64,000 nucleotides of DNA from Rotaria sp. Silwood1 (Eukaryota > Rotifera > Eurotatoria > Philodinida > Philodinidae). Below are positions 12,451-23,418 of this stretch, piece after piece. Made by a program: the position numbers and the translations under genes. Where the stretch lies: positions 363,940 through 427,939 of the forward strand of contig CAJNOP010000109.1 in assembly GCA_905250075.1 (NCBI GenBank), given 5' to 3'. The notes beneath the pieces are model-generated. The model was given only the letters and a program-made list of their open reading frames with translations, did not search any database and was not told the DNA's origin. Position 1 is the stretch's first letter, and each line of letters starts with the position of its first letter.

Positions 12451-12557
12451 GGGTATAGGCGTGTGTGGGTGGGAGTTGTGGGTGGAGTATGCGTGTGGGG
12501 TGAGTGTGAATGCAGTTTTTGTTTCTCAGAAACGCACATCCACACCTACACTCACTC
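12451..12557. repeat. TLH 4, next to the broken gene
   Basis: GGGTATAGGCGTGTGTGGGT and further GTG units, then CGCACATCCACACCTACACTC. It begins 9 bases beyond the last recognisable codon of the split minus-strand gene, so it marks that gene's upstream break. Confidence 0.8.
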
Positions 12558-13638
12558 CGTTTTTATATCTATTTTGGAATACATCTGTTCATTATCCTTA
12601 ACCTTAACCTATAGAGCCCCAATATGGAAGTAGGTGATAGCTTCTAATGAAGTGTTATTAATATACTGCCTTGATTCATATAGAAACTATGTCGGTCACG
12701 GTTTGTGATGGATGTAAGTCTGAATATAAGATTAGCGCATCAAACCACAAACCTCTCATGAGCACTCACGCCCACGCCCATACTCTAAACAAGTAAGACA
12801 GACTGTTGAACAGCACTTATCAGCAGTTATTGATATTTTTGATGTGATGGTACTCTTTTGATGAAGGAAAAACGCAGCAAGGTAAAAAAAAAAGTACCCC
12901 TATGCCTCACTCACGTTGTCGTCACATGAGCATTGCTATTTATTTGCTTTTTTTGTTGCATGTAAACTGCATGGTTTCGCACACATTCTTGACGAAGAAT
13001 ATGCTTTCGAAATAAATCATTTTCTTCGTTTCATCTATGAAATCAAAGATGATTTTACTGAGTATAAAAACTTTAGTACTCGCACGAAGGTTCTCTGAAA
13101 AATGTTGACTTTTTAAACATGTCGAAATTCATTCAGTTCTGTGCACAGCTTCTATTACTTGGAACATATAACACTTGATGTCCACAACTGAAGTTGTGGA
13201 CGTGAGCGAAGAGAAGATCGACACCAACCCATCTACACACACTCACATTTACACTCTATACATAAAGCAAATCACCTCATATGCGTTTCTTTTCCTTCTT
13301 TCTTACAAAAACATGAGATTTTAACCATCATGTTATTGGTGTGAATGTTCCCTTGTTATGATTCATTTCGCGTTCCATTTACTTCTAACCTCCTTTTTTT
13401 TCTTCACTTGCACTTCGCTCGCTACCAATAATGTTGACGCAGTTTTTTTACTTGTTTTTACTCACATTGAAGTGAAGTGTTCGATTATTCGCAACCACAG
13501 TGCGTAGAGTTTTTCTTGAAAGGTTTCATTCTGAATCTAGATTTTAACTTGATAGTTCAGGGTCTAAGTAGATCTCGATGATATCAAATAGTCAACAATA
13601 TAACTCTTTTTCAGAGCATTTGAAAGTTTTTCATAATA
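12558..13638. other. Intergenic with degenerate TLH traces
   Basis: A C-rich stretch at 12762-12787 (CACTCACGCCCACGCCCATA) with a weak G-rich partner near 12697-12718 may be an eroded TLH. A clearer copy is at 13193-13257. No convincing gene was seen; the short open frame near 12916-13098 matches nothing known to me. Confidence 0.5.
13193..13257. repeat. TLH 5
   Basis: GTTGTGGACGTGAGCG, loop containing GAAGAGAAGATC, then ACACCAACCCATCTACACAC and further CAC units. The loop string GAAGAGAAGATC recurs in TLH 6 (15497-15560), suggesting relatedness beyond the arms. Confidence 0.65.
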
Positions 13639-14895
13639 ATGAGGACCAGTGAATACAGTGTCTCGAATAGTAATAACACATCTTTTTCGAAACAATCTTT
13701 ATCAAATCTACCAGTCAAATTAATTCATCACATTTTCGACCATTTTGATATATATAGAATCCTTCATTCAATTTGTCCTGTATGCAAACAACTATATGCG
13801 GCTGTCAGCACTTATCATCGATTTGCACTCAGCGTCAAGTTGAGCTGCTCTGCTTGGAAGAACGATCTATGGCGCCGCATGCAACCAGAAAGTATCAAGT
13901 AACTACATTTGTACGCTTACCACACTGATAGCCTTCATGAAATTCGCTTTTTTCTTCTGCATTTTGATGTTAGTCGACTTACTTGGCTTCATTCATTGAT
14001 TTGTCACCTAAGCAATGACAGTTTAGAGTTACTACTGCAAAAGTTAAATATTGGCTCTCTAAACTCATGTTCATTCACAATAGTTGAGAATGAACATGAA
14101 AAAATATAGAATACCGTCTGTTCAATGATAGCGCGATGCGATCTACGAAATTTACGTTTAAATGGTTTCGATTATAGCATGCAATACAGATCTAGGCCAG
14201 TTCAATGCAAAGTAGAGCACCTCAGTGTTGAGAAATGTATCTACAACGAGTACCCTGACATTGTTCAAGAGTTAAGCCGTTTAACAACACTCATCATAAA
14301 AGAGTGCACTTACTCGAGAAACCAAGACCTACATCTTTCGATCTCTTCATCAGTGTTTCATTCACTATTGACATCTTTGATAATCTACAATTTTTCAATA
14401 TCTGACGAGCATCTTGAATCATTACTTTCATTCACACCATTACTACTGTCCGTCAAATTGCGCTCTTGCAGAAGGACGTTTGACGCTGTGTTCGATGGTC
14501 ATCAATGGAAACAAGTCATTCAGAATAAACTACCTTTTCTGAATAGATTCGAATTCTTTTTCTCTTACAAATATCGAATGTCCGATCCAATCATTGATAT
14601 TGATTCTATCGTAGCTTCCTTTCGAAGACCATTCTGGTTCAAGAAAAAGAACTAGTTTGTTTGTTGTGACTATTTTCTATTTGATAATACTATCTGGTTG
14701 CATACCATACCAACTAGCATACCTTATAATGGCGACGGCTTCGGCAATATCAAGAATCCTAAACGATGTGCATTGTCATCAGAAAGCAATGTGTATCGTC
14801 TAATCCAACAAGAATTGAATAAAAAGAATGTTATCGAAGAAGATGAGGTATGTAGAAAAAATATGACTGAAAACGGAAATGACCGTTGTCTTTAG
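13639..14895 (+). pseudogene. F-box protein pseudogene of the bdelloid type, three in-frame stops
   Basis: A single reading frame carries an N-terminal F-box (SLSNLPVKLIHHIFDHFDIY, then VCKQLYAAVSTYHRF) and LRR-like segments (CKVEHLSVEKC, LTTLIIKECTY, LTSLIIYNFSISDEHLESLL). The C-terminal part continues as WLHTIPTSIPYNG. Stops interrupt it at 13900-13902 (TAA), 14107-14109 (TAG) and 14653-14655 (TAG), but no frameshift is needed over 1.2 kb, so decay is by substitution only. F-box proteins normally recruit substrates to SCF ubiquitin ligases. An AG splice acceptor after a pyrimidine run lies about 24 bases upstream of the ATG. Recoding is unlikely, since neighbouring genes use standard stops. 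Confidence 0.75.
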
Positions 14896-15739
14896 TTATT
14901 AACAGTTTAATATGGTTTCTTCTTATCAGACAGCTTCTTTCCTACGCCTGTGCACATAACAATAATGTTCTCATTATCAGATTATCATTGAGAAAAGCAT
15001 TTTTTTGCTTATTAATTTCACGTGAAAAGGACTCTGCATGTTAGAATGGAAAATCTGTCTTTCTCTACAATTTTTTCTAAATAGATTACAGCATGAAAGA
15101 TCATGTTATTCAGGACAATTCGATATGGTAGATTCAACTTCTGGCAATGATCACTATCTGGTATGATTCATCGACAGGAATATCAGAAATACATGCATAT
15201 TGAAAAATTAAGCTGAACAGACGTTTTCTATTCATTAACATGAGTGATATAGAATATAGTGGTTAGATGTGCCTTAATTCTCTCGACAAGACATGCATAC
15301 CCGCTTGATGAGTTTTCTTTTTTGCGATAAGATATATATGGATTAGAATACAATACAAACAACATCACTGCTAGTATCCCCTGATATAGTGATAGATTTT
15401 TTTTGTAACAAAACTAAATACATTCGTGAAATTTTCTCAAAATTCCGCCAATATTTCGTGACTAAAACTCAGTTGTAGGAAAACTTTCGACAATTGTGAG
15501 CGGGTATAGGTATTGGCGTGGGAGAAGAGAAGATCCACGCGCTAACACTTACACTCACATCTTCAACCAAATCCTTTGATGTGATCGATGGATGAGATTG
15601 CATAGTAGAATAGTGAACCGATGCTATGAACCTACTTTTGACATAAGAAACTGAGCTCATGAGATACTTTCTTTACACAGTTAAAGAATGGCTTTTAATC
15701 TACAACTTTGTCATTGTCATGTTTTCATTGCTCTCACAG
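14896..15739. other. Intergenic, one TLH
   Basis: No gene was recognised. It contains the TLH at 15497-15560 and AT-rich sequence leading into the LRR pseudogene; upstream exons of that gene could lie here, degraded past recognition. Confidence 0.5.
15497..15560. repeat. TLH 6
   Basis: GTGAGCGGGTATAGGTATTG then GCGTGGG, loop GAAGAGAAGATC, then CACGCGCTAACACTTACACTCAC. Arms are imperfect; G-rich first. Confidence 0.7.
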
Positions 15740-16409
15740 GTATTCACCCAACTACTTCTTACCAGTATTTTCAGCTTCGATCAAATTGGGAACAATGGAG
15801 CAAGGCATCTTGCTGACGCTCTTCGAACCAATCGGGTGGGTCTCTCTTTCATTAGTGTATTCCTCCAGTTACTCTTACTATACATTCAGACACTGAGATC
15901 ACTAAAACTTGGCTGTAATGAAATTCAAGAACAAGGGGCTCAACATCTATCTGATATTCTCCGACATAACACAGTCAGTTTCTTTCTTTCATCCCGTTCT
16001 TGAACACATTCTCACTAATGGAACAGACACTTATCGAACTCGAGCTTGGTGGAAATAAAATCAGAGACAAAGGTGCAAAATATCTTGCAGAAGCTTTGCA
16101 AAACAATACGGTGACTCTTTTTTCTGCTAACTTATGCTTACTTTGATATAAATCCACCAACTACTGTAGACACTCAAGACATTGAACTTTGGCTTCAATG
16201 GGATAGGCGACGAAGGAGCATAGTACCTGTTAGATTCACTTAGAAACAATATGGTGAGTTCTTCTATATCTCTTTCTCTTTACATATCACTCCTCACACA
16301 GACACTAACCGATTTTGGTTTTGGCATCAATAAAGTTAGTGAGAACATGAAGTCGATTGCGAATGATTTAATAACGAGAAATAAGAAACAATTTACCGAC
16401 GATGCATGA
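15740..16409 (+). pseudogene. NLR-type leucine-rich repeat gene fragment, one 28-residue repeat per exon
   Basis: Exons 15740-15835, 15890-15973, 16027-16110, 16170-16253 and 16302-16409 are separated by GT-AG introns of 48-59 bases. The three central exons are exactly 84 bases and each encodes one 28-residue ribonuclease-inhibitor-like LRR, such as TLRSLKLGCNEIQEQGAQHL and TLIELELGGNKIRDKGAKYL. All junctions are phase 0. The fourth repeat has an in-frame TAG at 16221-16223 (GDEGA-stop-YLLDSL), so the copy is probably dead. The last exon ends in TGA at 16407-16409. Upstream domains (NACHT or other) are not visible. In living relatives these repeats form ligand-sensing horseshoes. Confidence 0.8.
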
Positions 16410-17153
16410 CGTCTCGCTTATTGCAAAAGCTCTGATACATATAATCGTCTTATTCAAGAGGTTCTCTTTCCTTACTTCGCACTTTAATGAGAGTATGATT
16501 GCCTGAATGCCAGTGTCGATAGCTGTAGATATGTTAGCGTCAACAGATGGTACTTCATTATGCTCATTTTTCTACTCTCATTATTATTGGTTTTTCTCAT
16601 TCTCTTTGATGTCTTCACTTTGATGTCTTCCGCTCTACTGATTACTGATTTTTCCTCTTAACTCTTCTTTATCTTTTATGATAAAATATTTTGGGTTATG
16701 AACTAAGATTGTCGTATTCTCTTTTAAAATAAAGGATGTGGGTGTCTATGTAGGACTTTGTGCCCATGGATTGGCGTGGGGTAGGAGTGTCGCTGTGAAT
16801 GTAAGTATCCTCTTCCGAAGAGTGGAAAAAGTGAAAACTAAAGGGTGTGGGTGGGTGTAGGTGTTCTCTTCAAATATATCCACACCCACATCCAGGTTTA
16901 TTTAACTTAATCATTTCATAAAGCATTCGATTATATATCATTATTGGATTTTGATTCAACAGTCTGTTGTCATTTAAAAGCATCTTTATGAGTGAGTTAT
17001 AGATGATTATGGAAAGCTTCGCAATCCCTGACGTAAAATAAAAATAGAAAAGAAACGTTGTGTAATAACCGTTTTTTGCTTATAAAGTGAAACAGTTGCT
17101 GGATAACTACGATAGTATTAGAAGGAAAGAATATTGACAACTACTGAAGAAAA
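16410..17153. other. Intergenic with TLH sequence
   Basis: Contains the G-rich block and TLH at 16734-16893. No gene was seen elsewhere in it. Confidence 0.5.
16734..16893. repeat. TLH 7 with an extra upstream G-rich block
   Basis: A tight hairpin lies at 16843-16893: GGGTGTGGGTGGGTGTAGG, a loop of about 18 bases, then CCACACCCACATCC. A G-rich degenerate block without its own C arm (16734-16805) precedes it, as if an older copy had lost its right half or a new copy had landed beside it. Confidence 0.8.
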
Positions 17154-17655
17154 ATGTCTTTATCGAATAAAACACCTCATGTGATTATTGATTTGAATCA
17201 AATATTACATCTGAATGATGGTACTGAAATTAAATGAATGGAAAACGAATTTACATCCAATGGTTGGTGTTTCATCTTTTTACCAACAGAACTCATTCCA
17301 AATCCAAATTTGATCGATGAACTATCGACATTTTTTCAATCGTCCAATCGAAAGAATAAATATTTACAGTGGCAAGGAATATATGGTTTTTCTCAAGTTA
17401 ATCACAAATGAAGGTATTAAACTGTTGACAGGTAGTTATTTTGGCGAATTTGCAAATGAAGGATTAATACCAGCAACACTTATCGTACCGTTGAATAATC
17501 TTTCAGAAGTATTTGATGCTGTAACAAAATGTTTAATCGAAATTCTTGATCAATATTCAGTATTCCAAGAGGAACCATCTTTGTCATCTCTTATCGAACG
17601 TGCCAATCTGCCATTACACAAGGTGCATTTCGGTATGCTCGGCATTGTATCCTAA
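17154..17655 (+). pseudogene. Possible 2-oxoglutarate/Fe(II) oxygenase (IPNS-like) N-terminal fragment, broken
   Basis: From ATG 17154 the frame reads PHVIIDLNQIL, then an in-frame TGA after GTEIK, then NGWCFIFLPTELIPNPNLID and QGIYGFSQVNHK. A frameshift near 17400 leads into NEGIKLLTGSYFGEF and LNNLSEVFDAVTKCLIEILD. The GWCFIFLP and VNHKEG...TG pattern resembles the N-terminal domain of isopenicillin-N-synthase-like dioxygenases. The catalytic HxD...H core is absent. The fragment ends 28 bases before TLH 8. Family assignment is tentative; that it is broken is clear. Confidence 0.45.
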
Positions 17656-17683
17656 TTTAACAATAAGAATGGTTTTGAACCAC

Positions 17684-17733
17684 GTGGGTGTGGGTGTGAA
17701 TATTGTATACTTACTATACCCACATCCACACCC
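17684..17733. repeat. TLH 8
   Basis: GTGGGTGTGGGTGTG, loop of about 20 bases, CCCACATCCACACCC. Nearly complete pairing. It lies directly after the truncated oxygenase-like fragment. Confidence 0.85.
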
Positions 17734-17884
17734 TAAATTTCTCCACTTGTTTCAATGAAACCCCACTAAGATGCAGAGTGCACAGCTCTGATTGGCCCAT
17801 TCTTAAAAGACATACAATTTTTGTGTAAAGAAAGATAAAAAAAAGACAGCTAACAGAGACATTTACATTGGTTCTAGAGAGTGT

Positions 17885-18030
17885 GAGGGTGAGGATGTGC
17901 GTATAAAAAGACGACTATCACAATAGAGATTTCATCCTAATTAATGGAGAAATCATGAGGGTGAATATGATAAAATGACTATCACAATCATGATTTCATC
18001 TCTATCATGAGAAATTATGAGGCGGTGTAG
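17885..18030. repeat. Short tandem duplication, about 72-base unit
   Basis: Units starting GAGGGTGA at 17885 and 17957, and a third partial unit (GAGGCGGTG) at 18019, share GACTATCACAAT and GATTTCATC blocks. The G-rich start of each unit resembles a TLH arm. Confidence 0.6.
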
Positions 18031-18990
18031 AAGATATCAACATATATAATTTAAGATCTTTAAGGTGAGTATTATGTAAAAGAATATGCTACGCTATAGT
18101 TTCGACTCTTCTCAAGGGTCAGTCCTCAAGTAGCTTTAGCACTGCATTAATTTCATATACTAATATGAAAAGATTAAAACAATCTTTCATCATTTAATAT
18201 ATAAACTTAACATAAAGCAGAGATTTCTTAAACACAATCGGGTGAGTAAAACTACCACAATACTACTGTTAATATTTCACCTTTACACATATCGAAACGA
18301 TTACCAGGTGGCGAGTATCAGTAAAATGATTTCCAAAGAAAAATTAGTACAAAATACTATAATTGTTTCTTCGTCAATGACTTTGAAATAATGAGTTGAT
18401 TAATTTGATGATTATGTGTATTCTATAAATATAATTAATATCTTAATTCGTTACAATAATGAACGGTCAATGTCGATCGGGATTTTTATTTTTATTTTTA
18501 TTTCTCACACATGAAAAAGATTTCTATACTGATCAATAATCTTATTAAACATCCATAAAATATTCGTAGGAAAATAGTTTTTCTTAGTCGTGTTATCATG
18601 AAATTTATTTTTCATTATATAATTAAACCTGAATAAATCTTTTTTGTTTTTTCACAGATTTTCTAGTCAGAATTATATGATCATCGATAGCTGAGTGTAG
18701 AATCATTCTCTATCATAAGAAAACACTTTAAATAAAATTTCACTGTTTGCCAGAACGAAAAAAGTTACTTGAAATTTACTTGAAATATTTAATGGAAGGT
18801 AATCAATATGCTTTTCGAATAGACAATATTATAAGTGTTGTTGACAGACATCATAAAAATGTGCAATATATGACTACTTTATTAAAATTATTCTTCCTGA
18901 TTTTCTTGATTCTAAGTGAGCTTAATAATAATACAAGAAATTCATTTCTTATTCATGGCTTTATTCACGTAATTTACAAATGATTGTCTA

Positions 18991-19117
18991 AGGGTATGGA
19001 TGTGGGTGTGGTTCTTAAGTGAAAGAGATACCAACACCTTTTTCCACATCCATACCTACACCCCCTGATACCCAGTGCCACACCCATTCACATACCGACA
19101 CCTACACCCATCCACAT
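18991..19117. repeat. TLH 9, with a doubled C-rich arm
   Basis: AGGGTATGGATGTGGGTGTG, loop, then CCACATCCATACCTACACCC, followed by another C-rich run to 19117 (CACCCATTCACATACC and on). Extra C-arm units suggest arm expansion or two overlapping events. Confidence 0.75.
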
Positions 19118-20512
19118 GAATCCTCAATTTTCGCAGTAGACAGCTCAAAAGTTTAGGAAACAGTCAAAATCCATCCCCTAAAATTCCCTCTATAGAGGCC
19201 GGCTTTGATTTGAAATCTTTCAAAGTCTCATAACTGGATTGTATGTTCAAATACGATTCTAACGCGTAGAAAATGGATAACTAACTCTTGTTTCTTGCCG
19301 AAGCCATTATGCTTCCAAAATTGCGAAAAAGTCGATTTTTATGAGAAAATTTTCAATAGGAAGAAAACATCAGAGAAAAAAATTTCCACTGAATGAAATG
19401 ATTGTTTTATTAACTACATATATAGTGCATACTGTGAAAGTTTCAGTTTTCTATCATGTGAAACAAAGAAAATCGAGAAATCAGGTTTTGGCTGGAAATA
19501 CACCTGGAGTTGGTGATCGAAAGCTACACAGCATCGTTTTGAAATTTTTTGAAGATGAGTTTTTAGATCAGAATATCAAGTACTACAAGCTCTGAAAGTT
19601 TCATTTCATTCAGATAAAGTCGATGTAAACTCTGGTACACTCTGAAAGAATCACCCATTGTTTATGATGGCAGATTCACATATCTTTGCAGTTCCATTAA
19701 AGCGTTTCGTAGTATATCTAAGAATATATCATTCTTTTTTTATGTACAAAACTCAGCCATTTGGCATTTTAAGTATTAAAATATGCTAAAATCTTTTTAA
19801 CTGGTGGACGGTTGTCATGTGATATTGTTACTGTTTTTACACGTTGCATCGCAATGTACATATTAACGAAGGTGTATACTGATTCCTACCACAAATAAAC
19901 GAATAGTTATCCATTATGTTGTAAGACACTGAGGGCCAATCGATGTCCTGTCTTTATCGAAACATCTGTTATAATTACAATCTGATTTGAGCCACGTTGA
20001 TTTAGATGAAATCTATCATCTATGTTTTGCATATAGTTGAACTATTTATATGTTAGATTCATAGTTTTTAAAACAAATAAGATTAGTTAATATTGACGTT
20101 TTCGACCAGAATGGTACTTAGTCTCTTATTTTCGCATTATTTTAATTTATTTTCTTCGGTTTTTGTCAATTATAATTTATTATATATTTGAGAACTCATA
20201 AAAGTCTGAAATATAGAAATGTTAATCTGTTTTTTTTAAATCCAGTACAAAAAGCAATACATAAATCATCAATACATGTTGATTACTGGAACATGCTTTA
20301 TTTTTTGTTGCTGCAATATTGATTATTCATCCGAATAATACAGAATTTGATATCCAAATGTTCAAAACTAGATTATCTATAATTTCCCTAGCAGGTAATT
20401 TTCAATCCGATGTTGTGTTTGTTTGGAAAGTGATCAAATATAAACACTTGAATATTACTATATTTTTAGCATAGCGTTCAGAATAGCTCCTATCTACTCT
20501 ATTTCACTGAAC

Positions 20513-20743
20513 GAAATAAAATCTCTTGCTTGTTTTACTACGTCATTCGCATAGTATCATCTATGTTCTAATTCAGCTTATAATAGAAATGAAATAAAAT
20601 CTTTTACTTGTTTTAATACGTTATTCACAGTGTCATCTATGTTCTAAATCAGCTTATGTTAGGGACGAAATACAATCTCATGTTTGCTTTAATACATCAT
20701 TTGCATAGTATCATCTATGTTCTAAATCAGCTTATGATAGAGT
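20513..20743. repeat. Tandem repeat, three copies of about 77 bases
   Basis: Copies begin at 20513, 20591 and 20667 with GAAATAAAATC or GAAATACAATC. Each contains TATCATCTATGTTCTAA (GTGTCATC in the second) and ends with CAGCTTAT. They are diverged from one another at a minority of positions. Confidence 0.8.
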
Positions 20744-22589
20744 ACTAGAACAAACAAATGAAAATATGCAGGACAAGATGAGTTTTTACGTTGTATGTTT
20801 AAAATTTTTCTGCAACAAAATAAATTTTCAATTCTATGTGACTAGGTAGTTTCATATATTTCATAATAACAAAAAAGCTTTTGGCATAAAATCTGTGTCA
20901 AAAAATGCATTTGATTCAGTTTTTATTCTTTTTTGAACAGTTTTCGTTGATATTTTCAAATAATTCTTTTTTTATTATGCCAAAAATATCACCAGAGCAT
21001 TAATAAAGTGAATTTTTCATTGACACGTATTCTTTCTATTTCTTTCATCATTCTAAACATATTTCTCTTGTGAGCTTAGATCTAGATGTGTGATGAAAAG
21101 GATTTCTTCATCGTTCTATACATAGAATATTGAGCATGAATATTTTGAGTTGAATAGTCTGATCGTTTTTAGGTTAAAATAAGACTAATCTCTCTTGTTA
21201 TTGTAGAATATTTTCTAGAAGCTGCATGATTCGAACAAGATCTTTTTCTCCATCGATATACTACTTGTTTGACGAAAACTAATTCTACTTCCGTTATTTT
21301 TTAATATAGTAAGTTGAATCATAAACACATATGTTATTATTGTGAATACAAAAAAAAACTTGTTTCTTGTTCGAAAACTGATGTACAGACTTTTTCGTCA
21401 CAGTTCAACAGTCGATACCGATGTCCTTGAAATTCTGAGACTCATGCTTGAGATAAATTCATCTGCTAAGAAGGATTGTATGTTGTCAAAAAAAGATGAG
21501 AGAGAAAATATTTTATTTATTGTTATTTGCAGTTTTCTGAATGTAAGACTTAATCTACATATTTTCAATGAATGAAATTTCATTACCGTTTCTTCTACGT
21601 AATGGTGTCCAATGCAATTTAACAAATTGTAGATGTTTGATGTTTTTTTTCATCTTCAAGAATTTTTTTAATTTATATGTAATGTATTATTAATAATTTA
21701 TATGTTGCTCTAATCGCTCGGCTTATCGGATAATAAAAGACAGTACTTATTTTTTTAAACGATATTTTCTCCTATTTGACGTTAAATAGTGAAATACTTA
21801 GGGAATGACTGTTCTGATAAATACTAATTACAAAGAAAATTTGTCTGGCTTGATAATACATTTCGAAAACAAAACATTTTTGTCTAGAAACTCTGAAAAA
21901 TTAACATGGATACCTATATTTTGCTATTTAAATGATATAAATCTAAATGAATATGATTCAGATTATGTTCGTTTGTGATATATTTTTAATTTTCTATGCA
22001 TTATAAATGATGGAATACGAAAAGGATTTAAAATATGAAACTCAATGGAGCAAATTAGTTCACAAAAACAAGTATCCTTGATAGATTTATCACAGTTCGC
22101 ATTGGCTCAAAGATAATGACATACGCACGAAGCCTGGGGCTCAGCTTCCTATAAGAAAAATCTTGACTGCGTTGCTAGTCAAAGAAGTAGCATGCCGAAG
22201 TATCTGTCAAAGTCTGTTCGTCGGACTAGGAAATCACTTTTCTCGCTGTACACTTCAAAACTAATTAACAATCGTGCTTCAGAGAAACCGTATCTACTAA
22301 CACCTACTCTCATTCCATGTCTGAACAAAGTCATAAACAGACGAAGAAAATATGTTATTATTAGCTCGTATCGACGGACTTGACCTTATTTATTTTTAAT
22401 CTAACTCTCCAAATGTCCTTAAAACGTTATCTATATATACATCATCATAAGAGAGAAGAGAACAAAGAAAATATAACAATACCAGTAAAGAAGAAAGAGA
22501 AAGAGAATAGAGAGAAACAGGTCGAGAAGAGGATGACGGCGAATCATCGCTAACAGAAATTAATCACCTGCTGTCTCCCGTTTTTCCAT

Positions 22590-22597
22590 TATAAAAG
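22590..22597 (+). promoter_or_regulatory. Candidate TATA box of the GPCR gene
   Basis: TATAAAAG lies about 120 bases upstream of a good donor site (GTGAGT at 22713). The GPCR start codon at 23419 follows an AG directly. A 5'UTR exon near 22620-22712 spliced over a 700-base intron to 23419 would explain both; spliced-leader trans-splicing is the alternative. Confidence 0.35.
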
Positions 22598-23418
22598 AAG
22601 AGTCTTAGTGAATATCCACCACTTACATTTCATTCACACTTTCTCATAAAAACTCATTTTTCTGTTGCAATGTTGTCCATACAGATTAATAACCCTTGAA
22701 TAAGTAGAACAAGTGAGTTTTAGTGACAAAATTTTTAATGAATTGAAAGTGATTATCTTTTCAATTTAACTTTCATTTTATAATAGAAAAACTTGTGAAA
22801 ATGACTTTTGAAAGAGTAAAAGTAGGTGATTAACAACGTATTTCCTTCGTATTTATATAAGATTGTTTACATATTGAGTGGCGGTGAGTGCTAGTAGAAC
22901 TAAATTTTTAGCTCTATCATTTAAAATGGATCACAGTCGAGAAGATACTGAAGTTGAGTGAGAAAATATTTAATTTCAATATTCTATTTCAGGTAAGTAT
23001 CAGGGAATACTAAGAAAAATTTTCCATTTCATTCAAAGAAAATAATATCTTCGCCTATAATACATTCGTGGCTTTCTTTTCATTGTAGCCTTTGTTTCTA
23101 AGAATATCCATTAAAAACAATGGGTAGAAATAACCAAATAACGTTCTTTCATGTCTTGAAATTCAAATGTTTGACTTGAAAAGTTGAGAGATGTGTGACA
23201 TATATTTTATTAATTGATTTTTCCTTAATAAGTAGATGTCTAATTTTAGTTTGAATGCCAATGCAAAATTTGGAAAATACATAGTCTCTGCGACATCATC
23301 CTCAATTTTTAATCTTTAAAGAGATGAGATAATTGAAAATAAGATAAAAACAAGAATGTATTAATCATTAAGATTTCTTTTTGTGTTAAGATTATACTAG
23401 ATCCCTTAAATTTCTAAG

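Larger units (their letters stand above)
18040..22589. other. Gene-poor stretch
   Basis: About 4.5 kb without a gene I can support. It holds TLH 9 (18991-19117) and a three-copy tandem repeat (20513-20743). Open frames near 18747-18983, 19341-19595, 21342-21575 and 22192-22383 have no recognisable domain and were not called. Confidence 0.55.

Noticed and set aside
12185..12458. Open frames on both strands rich in R, S, P and E
   Set aside because: They are translations of the GGCGAGGCGAGG subterminal array of the hAT-like element. Only the first 15 codons at 12442-12399 belong to a former gene.
13900..14655. Stop-codon reassignment to explain in-frame stops
   Set aside because: Intact neighbours (GPCR, monooxygenase, glycosyltransferase) end at ordinary TAA or TGA/TAG stops and contain none inside, so simple pseudogene decay is enough.
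18747..18983. 78-codon frame ending next to TLH 9
   Set aside because: It needs a non-ATG start; hydrophobic AT-rich tail; no family recognised.
19341..19595. 84-codon frame
   Set aside because: Intact but featureless, biased lysine-rich composition, no splice or promoter support.
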